Shown here: positions 11,598-24,364 of the stretch, piece after piece
Position numbering within the stretch: position 1 is the stretch's first letter
How the letters are laid out: every line of letters begins with the position of its first letter
Source: Apodospora peruviana
Taxonomy: Eukaryota; Ascomycota; Sordariomycetes; Sordariales; Lasiosphaeriaceae
Assembly: GCA_033439685.1 (NCBI GenBank)
Contig: JAUEDM010000001.1
Span: 2,666,001 to 2,730,000, forward strand
Length of the DNA: 64,000 nucleotides
Direction of reading: 5' to 3'
Program-made: the position numbers and the translations under genes
Notes under the pieces: model-generated
The model's input: the letters and a program-made list of their open reading frames with translations, nothing else
Told to the model about the DNA's origin: nothing
Databases searched by the model: none

Positions 11598-12214
11598 GGT
11601 GCCCTGCAATGGCTAGAATGAATTGAGTCTCTCTGCCTAGCGGGGAAGAAAAAAGGAAGAATGCTCATGGGCACAATTGATCGTACGAAATAAAATCATA
11701 TGTGTTGGCGCATTACGGTGGTTGTGGTCGTGTATGGGTGTTCCGACCAGTTCACCCAAAGTTGCGTCGCGATCAAGTCGCGGTTCAGAAAAAATTAAGA
11801 TCTCCTCTGACCAAATCAAATGCCGGGGTCCAGGTACTGCGGTACTGCGGTACGTACCTGCGTGTACACGTAAATGACCGGCAACTTCCGCGATCAAACA
11901 AACATGCATCCAGTTCTGTGGGTCGGAGGCTTATGAGTGGAACTGATCCAAGAAGTGGCGCTAGGAGGATAATTGTTCCAGCCCGGCCACCAGATGGGCG
12001 GCCCGGTATGGCTGACATCAGCGATGCAGTCATTGGTCCATTAGTGTTCCCGATTGCCGAGGGACCTTCGGATCAAGCCCAGGGCAGTTCGGCAACCATT
12101 TTCGTGCACGTTCCTGTCACAGCCCGATCGACGAACGACGCCGCCGACGACGACGAAGAAGCTGCCCTCGAGTCCAATCCGCAATTGATTGCCGCTGACA
12201 GCACAACGATAACC
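11598..12214. promoter_or_regulatory. Shared promoter of cyt-18 and sdh4
   Basis: 617 bp separate two divergent start codons, and both genes make mitochondrial proteins. The interval carries a short tandem of GGTACTGC (two copies, 11833-11848) followed by GGTACGTACC. Co-regulation is inferred from the arrangement only. Confidence 0.5.
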
Positions 12215-12862
12215 ATGGCATCAATTGCTCGCTCCGTGCTCCCGACGCAGGCTACCGCCGCTTCCCGCTTGTCGGCGGTTGCTGCCAGACCCATCGTCAA
12301 CAACGCCGTCCGAACCACAGCTTTCCACACTACCTCGCGGAGGGACCTCCTGCCCCCTCTCCCCCGTGCGTATCTCCGATTATCTTGGAACAGATATCCC
12401 TTGGACGTTGTCAGCTTACCAAATTGTCTTTACAGAACGCGTTGATGGCACAGGTTCGCATTCTCGAAGCTCCCATGACCAGCTCTGGTCGATTCTAACC
12501 CGCATCTAGTAAACGACCCGGCGCCCATCCCGCCTACCTCGCCGTCGCACGGCTCCTACCACTGGACCTTTGACCGTCTGCTCGCCGGTGCTCTGGTGCC
12601 TCTTACCGTCGCCCCCTTTGCGGCCGGCTCGCTCAACCCTACGATGGACGCCGTCCTCTGCGCCGCGATCCTGATTCACTCTCACACCGGCTTCCAGAAC
12701 ATCATCATAGACTACGTCCCGCAGAAGAGGATGCCACGCACGCGCAAGGCATTTATGTGGGGTTTGAATGCGGCGACGGCGGTGGTCGGTTTGGCTTTGT
12801 ACGAGTTTGAGACTACGGATGTTGGATTGACCGAAACGGTCAAGAGAATCTGGACTGCATAA
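12215..12862 (+). CDS. sdh4: Succinate dehydrogenase membrane anchor subunit (CybS)
   Basis: The protein is a small membrane subunit of respiratory complex II in the mitochondrial inner membrane. It anchors the catalytic dimer and contributes to the heme b and ubiquinone sites. Three exons (12215-12365, 12436-12453, 12510-12862) give 173 residues. The middle exon is only 18 nt and restores PPLPQRVDGTVNDPAPIPP across the junctions. The N-terminus MASIARSVLPTQ, with scattered Arg and AFHTTSRRDLL, resembles a cleaved presequence. Three hydrophobic segments follow. The diagnostic motif HSHTGFQNIIIDYVP lies at about residues 113-127; its His and the Asp-Tyr pair are the conserved heme/quinone residues of the family. 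The motif order matches CybS rather than the CybL subunit. Confidence 0.93.
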
Positions 12863-14359
12863 GCATGCAAAGAGGCCTGGCGTGGAGTAGATTGGAAAGG
12901 TGCGAGCTTTTTTGGCGGTTGTTGTATTTTTTCCTCGCATCAAAAACATGTACAATTGTACCCCTTTTCTGTTTCGGGGCTGGAGTAGCCCGTTGGAATG
13001 GGACTGTGGCTCTTTGTATGTGCGGTTGGAAGGGCGCGCGCCCTTGTGTGTAAGTCAAATGTTATAACACTCACGTGTGCAGAGACGCTTGGTGCGGCCA
13101 GAGGGCTTGATCAACACCTGGGAGTACATGACGAGTCAGTTAAGAGTGTGTCTCTAGCCTTATTGGATTTTAAGTACATGGTCGAGAGCACTTGCTTGTA
13201 TCAACTCGGTTTTGTCAAGGGAATTCCGGGACGTTGTTCTCGGATGCTCATCCATCCGGCCTCGCGATGGCCCCACCAGTTCTCAACCCAACAAACGCCA
13301 CCAATTCCCTTTCTTGCCTTCCATGCTTAGCTTTCAACACCAACAAAACAGAGGTCGGGACTTGTATGTTAGTACCAGCTTTTTGCTACTTTAGCCTTTG
13401 TATATGCTGAGGGGTGCGCTTCCTGGACTGATCCTGGAAAGTCTGGAAATGAACCTTCGTCTCAGATCACTAGTAGGTAGGTAGGTACCTTAGGTACTTA
13501 TTCTAAACTGACCTATCTGTACGGTTACTCTGTCAGAGTTGGCTTGCACCTTACCTGGTACATCTCGCCCGCTTAGCCTTCTCAAAACTTTCTATCAACA
13601 TTACTTCAACAGAGCTTCTTCGCCTTCATCTCGACCAGAGTCACCAGTTTCTTCACAGTCACCTTCTTCACCAGGTTGGACAGCAGCACGCCTCCTCACA
13701 GTTCAAGCCAACTCCGCCTGTCAACTACAAGCAGCCGGGGAACGTCATACGCTATGTAGTCACCATTTGCCCTTTCTGCGGCCTGCCCACAGAGCCTCCC
13801 GCTGCACTTCCAGTTTGCCTCATCCATCCTTCAATAGGTATCAATCAATTGAAATCCTATTGTATAGATGTGGATTCTAACCGCCAACCCCCATAATTGA
13901 GTGTGTCAAAGATTCTAACCGCTGTTCTAGATTGAGCTGAGAAAAGAAACAACTGCCAAATGGAATAAAGAGCAAATTAGCAAATGCACCAGGCGACAGG
14001 CCCAACTCTAAGCCGTGCCGTCGAAACCCGCCCAAAGAATCGAAACCAGTCAAGCGGTCAGTTGCTCGGGAAAAAAGGAAAGCCCGGATGAAGAAAAACG
14101 CTCAAGGCAGCCAGAACGCCACAAAGACCCCTGATTGCCTCGCATTCCTTGGTGAGAAACAAGGCAATGTCAAGTGTCCTCAACCGGAGTTCATCAAGTT
14201 GTCGAAAACGGTAAACCCGCCCGCTATGCCCCAGAAAACCACCAGGGGTATTATGCTTGTCCCAGAAAATGAAAACAAAATAACAAGAAGAATATCAGGA
14301 CCCAAACTCCGCGCCTATCAAATGCTGGATCGACCGATTCGCTGCAACAGATGTTTCGC
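12863..14359. other. Intergenic between sdh4 and Zn2Cys6 gene
   Basis: 1.5 kb with the 3' ends of two convergent genes. It contains a GGTAGGTAGGTACCTTAGGTAC-like patch near 13476-13498. Short Ser/Pro-rich frames around 13540-13880 lack a convincing start and any family match. No gene is supported. Confidence 0.5.
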
Positions 14360-16171
14360 TCAAGCGACATAACCACCCAGTCGGTTGCTAAGAGCAATGT
14401 TGACCGACTCGAGGTATTTCTCTGAGGTGGAGGGTAAGCGTCAGCGGGCGGTTCACAGTGGCGAAAAAGCGTTTCCCGGGCACTGACCTGCAATCGTCCA
14501 TCTCCCACACAAGCTCTCCAGTGTTTTCTTGAGGCTTTCAACCTTGAGGAGCCATTCAGAGTCATGTAGAACACCGTCCCCGTGAGAGATCAGAAGTAGG
14601 GCAGCATAATATGCGGCAAAAGCGCCACAGGGAGCAAAGCCACCATGACTGAGTCCCAGCCCAGACTGCTCTACCGTCAAAGCAGCGCTACAAACTGAAT
14701 CGATAACGGATCGAATTGTCTCGATTGGTCGAACATCGGTTGTGCCCACACTCGGCAGCGCACTAGCCCCAGCAAGGAGCCCAGGTTGATTGACTTTCAT
14801 CAGGGCTCTACAAGTCAGTCAGCTTCATCGCGGAACTGTGAGCTGGAGGAAGGTACATGAAATTGGTCCCCACCGCTGCGGTCCGTTTGTGTGCCAACAG
14901 GTTGATTGTATGGCCCATAATCATCTCGGTGATACTGTTGCGGGTAGCGACCGATGGGTTGGAACCAGACAACTGCTGGAGAACACTGCTGAGATAGCCG
15001 GCAGAGTTGGCCTCGGGCCAGACAACACTGTCGATCTGCGCCAGATCCGCGTCCAAATAACCGAAACCCTCACCATGGCCCTGGTTTTGAAAGTCATAAG
15101 TTCCGCTCCCAGGGAGGTACTGATCGAATGCCTCCGGATACGGGATGGCAAAGTCCGGGTCGGTATTCGAGGTATGAATGGGATATTTTTGATCCTGGTA
15201 CCCAACATGAACTAGACTATTGGGCGGTTAGCTCGGCCACAAATCTTCTGGGTTGCCAGTGGGCCCTTACCAGTCGACATAGACGATTGCCCACCAGAGA
15301 ATGGAACAGAGCTTCAACTCTCTCGGCCCAAGACTCTGTGGACCCTGTGTCCAGAAGCTCTTGCTCTGCCAACCAAATGCCCTCGTCATCTGGAAGCAGT
15401 TTCCTACCGACATGTAGACTTGCTGGGGCATCGCATGCGAGAATTCGTACAAGGCGATTAGCAATTCGGCCTGGAGCAGCGGGATTGACAGCTGAACCTT
15501 GGTTTGAACAAGACTGAGCATGGTCTTCGTGGAAAGGTAATGGCGGTCCGCCATGCCAGAGAAGGGATTCGAATTCGGTGGTCGGATAATGAGGCGCATA
15601 CAGAGTATCAGGACGCCTGTCTCGGCTGAAGGGTTTATCCACAAGTCGTCAAGTTGGCGCTCGAAAGCTTGCTGCTGTACGACAGTGAACCAGGTGTTGA
15701 CGTCTCGGAAATAGGCGGCGGCAACATTCTCGACGCCTTGGCGATTTTCGGCAACTTCAAGGACGGTACGAAAGACGAAATGGTGAATGTTCTCCAAGGT
15801 ATCCATCGTGGCAAACAAGGACGGGTTCAGGGTGCTGTAGCCCGGTCCTAACTGGTGACTCCCCGAGGGCACATACTGGCTCAACAATGGCTCGTACCGG
15901 TGAGAACCCGGCGTACTAGAATTGCTTCCGAGACCGATATCGTCCTCATGCTGGCAGACCTGGCGGGATCTAGGGGAATTTATCAGCACCAGCTACTACA
16001 CTAGTCATCGGGTCAAGTGGCAAGCAGAGTTACTTACTCTATGCACCGGCTGCACGCGGGCAATCCCTTGTCACAACGCTTTTTCTTTCTTCTACAGTTG
16101 AGGCAGACTCGAGAAGACTTTGCGGCCGCCTGGGGAGGGGACGCAGCGGGGGACGAGGAAGCGGCTGACAT
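14360..16171 (-). CDS. Zn(II)2Cys6 fungal transcription factor
   Basis: A putative DNA-binding regulator of the fungal binuclear zinc cluster family, acting in the nucleus. Five exons in coding order (16171-16038, 15969-15271, 15216-14857, 14807-14488, 14421-14360) encode 524 residues. The cluster is CLNCRRKKKRCDKGLPAC then SRCIESRQVC, with Cys23, 26, 33, 40, 43 and 50 (spacing 2-6-6-2-6), and the last Cys is supplied across the first intron. The basic RRKKKR run fits DNA contact. A mostly helical middle region follows (TMDTLENIHHFVFRTVLEV onward), with no clear fungal_trans signature. The gene stands alone: no biosynthetic enzymes lie beside it, so its target pathway cannot be read from context. 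Exons 3-5 are short and their borders less certain than the first two. Confidence 0.85.
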
Positions 16172-19100
16172 TGTTGATGGAACAACAGAGGCAGTATGTA
16201 CAAGAGGCGGAAAATGAGCTCAGGCCAGGCCAGATTATATGAAATGATGGTGGTTGACATGTCGGGGATCTCGAGCTGAAGTGTCTTGGCCATTTTATTA
16301 ATACCGAAAGAGCTAGGGAGGCAACCTTGATGGACGGGCATGTGTGGATAAGTGTTTTGCTTGTGGTGAGTGAGAGTACAGTCTCTGGTCGATGTCAAGT
16401 CGACCCCTGCCTGCATGCATTTCAGACTAATCTCTGCACTACCGCAGAAAAAAGGTGCTGACGGGATGTGGTCCACTTGAATGGGGTGTTGACAACGCCA
16501 GCGGGCTGTGACAAGACTCGGCGCGTCAAGGCCGATCTAACGGTGTAGGGTATGCTCCGTTACATCACCGTTTGAATCCTCGTGAAACGGTACAAAGTTG
16601 TTCCATCCCGTTTTACCTCCCTTGTTATCGCTGTGAGTTTCTGCTTTGAGTTGTTGTTGGTGAAACTAACCCTTTTAGGAACTGGTATCAGCGAATGGAG
16701 GTGACACAGCGCTGCTTATTTTGGGGGCTAAGCCTCCCGGAAGCTCTCGAACCCTTTTTCCTGCCCCGTTGCAGACATGGACCACCACTGCGCAGCCCGG
16801 CAGAGCGAACCCCACCTAGCAACACCAACTGGGCCGAAACGGATTTCGGGGCCGTTTCCTATAGGATTGCTGCTTGCTTGTCGGCCGCTTCTTCGATTTT
16901 CTGGCGTCTAGCAGCGTGAATCACTTGGCGGGAGGCGCCAAACTTGGGTTATTGTTCGATCTTGCTTCGAGTTACAGTAGTGGCCCATCCAAGAACGACG
17001 CGGGCTTCAACTTGAAGTCTGTTTAGCGCCAGTCACTGTTCAAAAGTGTTGTTCTGAAATGGTTTTGTGGTCTGTGCCACTCGATGTTGCACCTAACATG
17101 CGGGAAGTTCGGCAGGCAAGGCACCATTGGCGCGGGATTCCGTAACCGCAAACCGCAACGATGGTCTCATGTAGTACAGATGTACATGTACGGAATACCG
17201 AATCTAGGCGAGCGTGTAACTCGCAACGCTGTGTAACATGGTCACCTACCTTTAGCCTACACATTCTCGATAACTGGCGGATCTTGTTCAAGATGCCAAC
17301 TTCTTTTCGGAGCCCAACGCCAGCACCAAGTGAGGTTGAGGGTAGGATTGTGGAGAAGCTCTTCGGGGTTTATTACTACCTAATAATTCACGACGACCAA
17401 TCGCCAGATATTCATTCTGTGAGAGAAACGTCGAACAAAATCGCAAGGTCGAAACGGAATGACGCAGACTTCCGGTGGAGATCTCTCCTCAGGCTGACCT
17501 CAGGGCTGGATAATGGTGTCAGAACAGAATGCCGATTCGTTCAAGCCCGACATGTCGTTATCTTGAACAGATCTACAGCTGCACCGTCGTCAACACGGTC
17601 ACCACGGTGCAGCTGTCGAGACGTGCGTGGGTGCAGTCTGGCAGCTGGCATTCGGTCTGGGTCGTCGTGTGGCGGGGTATTTCGGAATCAGAGCTCCCCG
17701 CTGCAACGGGGTGCCCGTCAGAACCTCACCACAGCAAAGGAAGGCCACAGCCCTGTAGGGTGTGGCTTGCGGCGGGAAAGGAGCTTCCCGGCAGCTTGAG
17801 CACGAGCCACACGTGGGGTTCTCCCCGTGAAACAATCTGCCGTGCCATTGGTTCATGTCCAAGTTTGAGGCTCTCCCAGAGGCGCAGATGCCCTGTGCTC
17901 CTGGCGAGGAGGCCAGCCAGCTGTCGAAACGGGGAAACGAAACAATGGGTCCCAGTGCCAGGGCATGGGGATCCCGCTGCAAGGCACGGCCAATGACAGA
18001 CCGGCATATCAAAGAACAGGAGTTCGGGTTGATGTTTTGCCCACCCCTCCTCAAAAAGTGGTCGGGACCCGATTTTCTTGATTCGACGCCAAGCTGTGGG
18101 TGTGATGTGGATGATGCGGGTGTGGTGGGGCCGGGTGGTCTGGGCTGCCAAGGCTGCCAGGGGGCAGTCTAAGAGCTGCAATCTGATTGGCCCTTCTGGA
18201 TTGGGAACTCGGACGTTTCCCCTAGCGTTTTGCTGTCGCCCTCAACCTCCCACCACGATTTGTGTGACAGACGTTAGTTAGCGCACCAAACCACCATGCT
18301 TCTCGGCGCACCACGGCGCACCACGGAACTCGACGGCGCGCTCCCTGGGTCGTTTCGCGGCAAGTTGGCGGGTGGCACCCTCGTCTCTTGTCGCCTGGGA
18401 GTCGCCTTGCCCTTGCCTCGGGCGGTGTGATTGCCATCGGCGTTACATACTGCTCTGCTACTTTACACGTACTGCTCCTGCATGCAGAGATCTTTCTTGA
18501 CTCAACGTGACAAGGGCTAGGCTACTGGTGTACTGCGTATGCTAGATCTCTACATGTCCAAAGTCAACCTGCCGAGAGGCCTTACCTTCCATGAACGCCA
18601 CATGTCCGACTAGTTCGTACGTGGTCCTATAGAACCGCCCTACACGAATTATGGAGACAACAATCTCCCTTTCTACGTACACACAGAGACACCCTGAGCA
18701 ACGCCGCTGACTAGCCTAGGCAGACGTCGGTCTTGGTTCTTTGTGACTCTATGACCCTACTCACATATGCCGTGCCGGATAAATCGGGCTACAAATAATA
18801 GATTCGTCATCAGCGGACTAGGATGGGCGCTACGACGTCCGCCTAGATAAGTCTGCCAAAAACAATATTGCAGTCTGCTTGCACTTTGCATACCGGCACT
18901 ACATGGTCATGTAGAGAGACATCCTAGCCCCTTTGCGAGTCATAACCGCTTGCAGATCCACTCCATCCTTTGTTTCCGTAATGGACAACCCATGATCATT
19001 ATTATACCCGTTGTATGGGAGACATGGGATGGAACAAATAGGCCTGTGGATTGGGCCGAAGGGAAAGCATGGAACCATGGATTCATGGATGGGACGGCTA

Positions 19101-19765
19101 CCAAGGGCATATGGCCGCATACTGGCTACCTTAGCCTCCTCCTCCCTGCTTTTCCTTGGGCTGGCGAGTTCAGAAGTTGAACCCCAAACAAACAATAGGA
19201 AGACCCATGTCTGCATCTGCATCGCCCTCTGTTCTGCCGAGGGCCGGGCCAGAGGAAATCTTTCTGCCTAGCATGAAGGGACTCCACTACTACCTAGCCC
19301 AGCTCGATATACTCAAAGCTCCCCGATACACACGAGAGTAGACCTCTTTCTGTGTTCTTCAAATCTTGTTTTCAGCCCCCTGTTCCTCCAGAACTACCCT
19401 ACCCCACCACGGTTCAAACCTCATGATCCATCCCCAAGTAACATGTCTTGGCGAGGAGATGAGGGGCGTAGATGGCGCCCCGTGTTTTTATTTGGGAACA
19501 AAAGTCAAGTAAACACGTCTGCCTAACTGCACATGTGCACGGTGTACGAGCTACCTTCTCAAGTGTCAGGGGCTTTACCCAGTCAGCCATCCCATTTTTG
19601 GTTACATACAACGAGGACACGAGGTTGGTTTCATGGATCCTCCTCATCCCATTCAAGTCTCGACCTCACATGAAGCTTGGATCCTTCCTTTTCCCTTCCC
19701 TACCGGGCCGAAATAACGGGCCCGCCTGATGCCGATGGTCTCGTTAGGGACTGACATCATGTCCT

Positions 19766-19792
19766 CCCCCCCCCCCCCCCCCCCCCCCCCCC
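19766..19792. repeat. Homopolymer of 27 C
   Basis: An uninterrupted run of 27 cytosines flanked by GTCCT and TGGGCC. It may be a true G/C tract able to form a G-quadruplex on the minus strand, or a sequencing or assembly artefact; exact length is unreliable in such runs. Confidence 0.9.
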
Positions 19793-21006
19793 TGGGCCAC
19801 AGAGCAGGTCCCTGACTGTCCGTGCCTTCTCCTTGGGTCTTACCCTGTTAAATATTATGATGCTCGGATTTAGATATTTCTCGTCTTCTTTCCATCACAG
19901 TGAGTTGCTGCTTCCCTGGTGGCAGCTGGGTTCTGGAAAAAGACGCTGATAAAACGAAAGTATATATCTGCTTTGAAATTTGAAGTCAAGATTTGAGGGA
20001 ACCCAACCAACATCTTACACCAAACATCCACACCCTTCCCCACAAAACCTCCGGATGGAAACTATTCGGTACCTTTGGTTATTGGCTGAAGAGCACAGGG
20101 CTAAGACAAATCCTGCTGCCTGTCCTATATCTAACGGATGGTGTGACCCAGCCCAGGGGCCCATCACTACCCACGTGCGGAACTGGACACTTGCGGACAT
20201 TTATACACACTTAAATCTGCATAAAAGCGTGATACGTAAGGCTGTAAGCGCCGTGTGGCGTGTCTTGGGACCTGGGCAGCAGGTGTGTGTATATCTAGGT
20301 GTGCTCTCTATGGCCGGCCCGCGGCACTGTTACTGGGACACACACGCAGTCAGCCACGGACTGGTAATGATGTTTTGAGATGAATCGCCGCACACCGCAC
20401 ACCGCAGCGCCGCGCCACGCCTCGCCGATACGCGGACCGGCCGGGCCAGAGCTGACGGCCCACCGCCAGCCCGGGTAAGGGGGCAGGTACCTAGGTCCCA
20501 ACCCCATGGATGGGTTGACCGTTATCTCTTCAACAACAACAACCTTGTTCCGTTCCATTTGCTTGTCGTGTGCCTAGATCTGATAAATTGATCGATCCTT
20601 CAGACGAGGTTCTGACGTTGGGAAGGCCGGTTCTTTGTGCCTCTGAATCATGTTGAGAGTAAGAATAATGGTAAAGGCACCCCTGAAAAGCTAAACACAA
20701 AGAACACCAATCTAGAACGATGAGAATTACTGGTGGTGTGTAGTCCTCCCCCGGCATCTAACCCTATACGTACGATACGATACAGCCAATAAGCAAGAGA
20801 ACTATGCTGTCAAACTTGGGGACATGTAGTGTCACGCGAAGGGCGGCAAAGGGTGGTCTACTTGTCCAACAGACGCGCAGACCAACGACGCCAATCAGAC
20901 CTCGAGCCAATGCAGAACAACCGCTGTAATTGGGTGAGATCTCTGGCCAAGGTACATACCCGTATGTTTCTCCATGCATATCTTATGTATGCACATGTAG
21001 GAGGGA

Positions 21007-21028
21007 CACACACACACACACGCACACA
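21007..21028. repeat. CA dinucleotide microsatellite
   Basis: About ten CA units with one G interruption, in intergenic DNA. Confidence 0.85.
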
Positions 21029-22801
21029 CCTGCCCCGGGAGGGAGGAGCCAAGCAACCCCAGCTACCTACCTACCTCGGTAGGAGGTACGCCTTTTTCTC
21101 TCATCTTTCTTGCCCTCCTTCTCTCTCTCTCGCACACAAATATTCCGTTTACACACGGAGTTAACGCCCTACAAACCCCACCACGCCTGTCACCCGAGTC
21201 ATTGGCACATGCTTGGCAGGCCCCGTAGCACTGACGGGAGCTACGCTAACCTCTCCTGGCATGCGATCTTGATTTAAATTTCCTCTCCACGCTCCTCTCC
21301 CCAGCCCTAGAAGTACTCCACTGCAGTCCTTGCAGTAAGTAGTCTACTACAGTAGTTCACTTCCTTCGAACCCACTCTTGAGGCAACAAGGAAACGAGGC
21401 CGACGTCCGTCAAAGCGTAAACATTCTATGGCAGCTGGATTTGTAAGCCCCGAAATCCATCGGAGATGAACAGAAATTGGAAATCCGTCGTCGAAACATC
21501 CAACACTCGAACATACTGCCCTCATCGTGATTTCTATACGAAACAAACTACCTACCACCCTGAAAAGAAGGATATTTATAATAGAAACGCAACTTTAAGT
21601 AAGTAAGGTTGGTACGAGCGTCCCCGTATACCTAGCCAACCAGCGAGCTTACTCTGGTTCTGGGGTATCGAAGCCGGTCCCGGTGGTTGCAGACCAGAGG
21701 CACAGAGGGAGGGACAGGACGGAGCGCTGGCCGGGGTGACCTTGAGACAGTTATGTAGAAGCCTGGGGTCATATTATATACTCTGTATAGATTAATATCA
21801 GGAAGGATGATTTGTAGGTAGGTAGGGTAGGGTAGGACGAAGCAGAGGCGTTTTGGAACCGTGGCCGAGGCCCTGGGGAATTTTATGTTGGCGCGGCTGG
21901 CTGGCTGCAGCCTGCATGGCATTTTTCATCACGATGACCACCAGCGATCGTCTATCTCACCACACTCTCATAAACATACGGATACACACACATCACGTAC
22001 GAAAGCCGAGCGGCGAGAAACGGGCCAACAACCGTGCCGGATAGGAAAATTTACCTGTTACACTGAGTATGCGGTTTCCAGGTGGCGTGCGTCTGTTTTT
22101 CTTTTCTTTTTCTTTTTTCTCTTTTTTTTATTCTTCACACATCTGGATCATGAACGGAAGGACGCCGACGGGCACAGCAGATTAGATCAGGCCGGCCCAC
22201 ATGCTCAGGCCTTTATTTCTCGTGCATGACTTTATTACACCTAGGTATGTCCCAAGGTATTTGGGATGGTTTGGTTTGGGAGAAAAGTCCCGGGGTGGTC
22301 AGCAAAGGGGCAGGATTCTTTGGTAGTCCAGGAGAACTTTTACAACATTTCAACCCACTGATATAAGTCACATTCCTAGCCTACTTCTATCACCAGCGAC
22401 CTCGTCAACACCTTGGCTGTATGTAAATCCTTCCGGAGGTGTACGCTGGCAGGAAGGTGCCGAGGGTAGCCTGCCAATCCACATGAACAACCCCCTGACT
22501 GACCTGACCTAGGTAGGTAGTGCGCGGCCTTGACCCCGGACATAGGACGGTCGGAGGAATAGAAAGGGGCGCGTAGATGACAAAGATTGTGCTCACCAAA
22601 ATACATTCCTCCGGCCCGGGTTCCATCCTTGGCAGAACATCGTCGGTGAACCGAGGTTTCTTTTGACCGCCGCGTTGTCGCCAAGTCGCGTTCACCGTGG
22701 ACGTTTAAGTCCGTAGTGTAGCGTGTTGCCGGTAGGCTACCTCGCTTGCGTGTGTAGTATCATTATTGTACTGTTCTTGGTCTGCCTAGGACTTCAAAAG
22801 G

Positions 22802-22811
22802 TACCTAGGTA
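22802..22811. repeat. TACCTAGGTA palindrome
   Basis: An exact 10-bp palindrome, also present at 3959-3968 and 58313-58322, with many partial copies (TAGGTAGGTA, GGTACCT) in other intergenic stretches of this window. Confidence 0.8.
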
Positions 22812-24364
22812 GGTATCTCACACACATACTACTGGATGTACTGCCATACAGCTCAAGGTTTAGAGTGTATATCACAGCTCCCTAGCTAACTGTATTTGAC
22901 CAATAAGTAGATAGACATCTACATGAGAAAGCTTGAACATGATCAGGAAGTGCTCCGACTGGGCGGTTGGGTAGTCGCGGAAACGGAGAGCAAGAGGGCG
23001 GGAGCCAGTGAGAAAGAGACGCACGTACATACGCTTACGCATGGGAAGTACATAGGGGGTGAGAACGTTTCCTCGGCTGAGGACCAACCCCAGACGCGGG
23101 ATAGGCAGGAAGAACCGTGGGGATCGGGGCTGTGGATGAATGGGTGTGAGTCCTGCCAAGCGGACCGGAAGGATCGATCGAGCACAGCTTTTTCTATAAT
23201 AAAGTCCAACTATGGATAATTATTGGGTCAAACTAACAGGGTAAGGGAAGGAGCAAGGGTCTGTGTATCTGGTCTGATATCTTCGGCACACTTCATTTGT
23301 TTGTTTATGTACCTCCTGGGCTTGTTTTTGTACGCGTACTATATGTCCTTACTTGCCTGGTACTTCACTTACAGTAGTTTCCGTTGTTAAGGGGGAGCCG
23401 GTACCAATGGAGCAGAGTTTCAGCTGTCGAGTCTTGTGCGTGCAGATAAGGGGCTGTGGTCTCAGGCCCAGCCCGTTCTTGGCAGATGGCTGGGCGGTAA
23501 TTGGGCAAAGAACTGGGGGGACAGCTGCCCCTATCACTTATTTTCACCGGTTCCCTCTGATGGGACGATCTGAATTGGAGATAAAGGATCTGTACGGCCT
23601 CGCCATGGCCGAGTGGTTAGTTCAGCCGAATACCTACTGTATGCTTAACATGAAAATTTAAACCCTTGTTGGAATTACTTCCTTAGGTGGGTGCTCACTG
23701 AAGCCCATAATCCCGGAACCATTCCCCCAGCGTTTGTTGTACACCGTTCTACGACAATAGTTGCCGTCAGGTACTTTACAAAGACCCTAGCTTGTGAATT
23801 TCGCTGCCTTGGAATGGCAAGTTAAGGGCAGTTGATATCTAAAAGTCTGTATTGTTTTGTTGGACGGACGGTAGTCGAGTAATGCTTCCGGACTTTGGGA
23901 TTTCATTGTACCATCGACACCCTGCAAGGATCATAACTGCAACAATCGGACAAGTAGAGAGCACTTGGGATTTTCTAATCAGAAATTCGTATAGTGTACC
24001 GGTTAGGTGGGTTTATAGTTAGCAGATCCAGGAGAAAGAAGGCGACAGCGATGGAGTCTCTAGCCACAATGAGCGCTCAAACGGCAAAGCTTCGTTCGAC
24101 GAATGGAGTGAATGGCATACTTGAAAAAGAAGTGTAAATATGAAGTCCTTAAGACACACCCCAAGCTTTTTCTTTTTGTCGTTGTAATGTTCAATCTCGG
24201 TTTTCCTCATCGGCCTGCCCATTTCCCTCACATTTCTCCAAGTTCCCGCCATATTGCAAACATACCCCTGAAAGGGTGTAGTGAAGTGAAGCATCCGAGA
24301 TTTCCCCCCCAAAACCCGCCCTATCTCTTTCACAATCAACATCCAATGACAAGACAAAAAAATA

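Larger units (their letters stand above)
16172..24364. other. 8.2-kb stretch with no recognisable gene
   Basis: I find no open frame with family resemblance or sustained codon bias. It includes a 212-codon frame of unknown status (17161-17799), a C27 homopolymer (19766-19792), a CA repeat (about 21007-21028), a pyrimidine tract (about 22096-22138) and many TAGGTACC-type words. It could hold long regulatory DNA, untranslated exons or non-coding transcripts. Confidence 0.5.

Noticed and set aside
13539..13880. 113-codon Ser/Pro-rich frame
   Set aside because: It begins at a non-ATG codon and shows only low-complexity residues.
14360..16171. Secondary-metabolite cluster around the Zn2Cys6 gene
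   Set aside because: Neighbours are sdh4 and an 8-kb stretch without enzymes; no backbone or tailoring gene is present.
19400..19430. B-box-like GGTTCAAACC
   Set aside because: No matching A-box or cloverleaf pairing upstream.
23595..23640. tRNA-like A-box (TGGCCGAGTGG) in intergenic DNA
   Set aside because: It matches the 5' part of a Ser/Leu tRNA, but no anticodon arm, T-loop GTTCRANNC or acceptor pairing follows within the expected distance.
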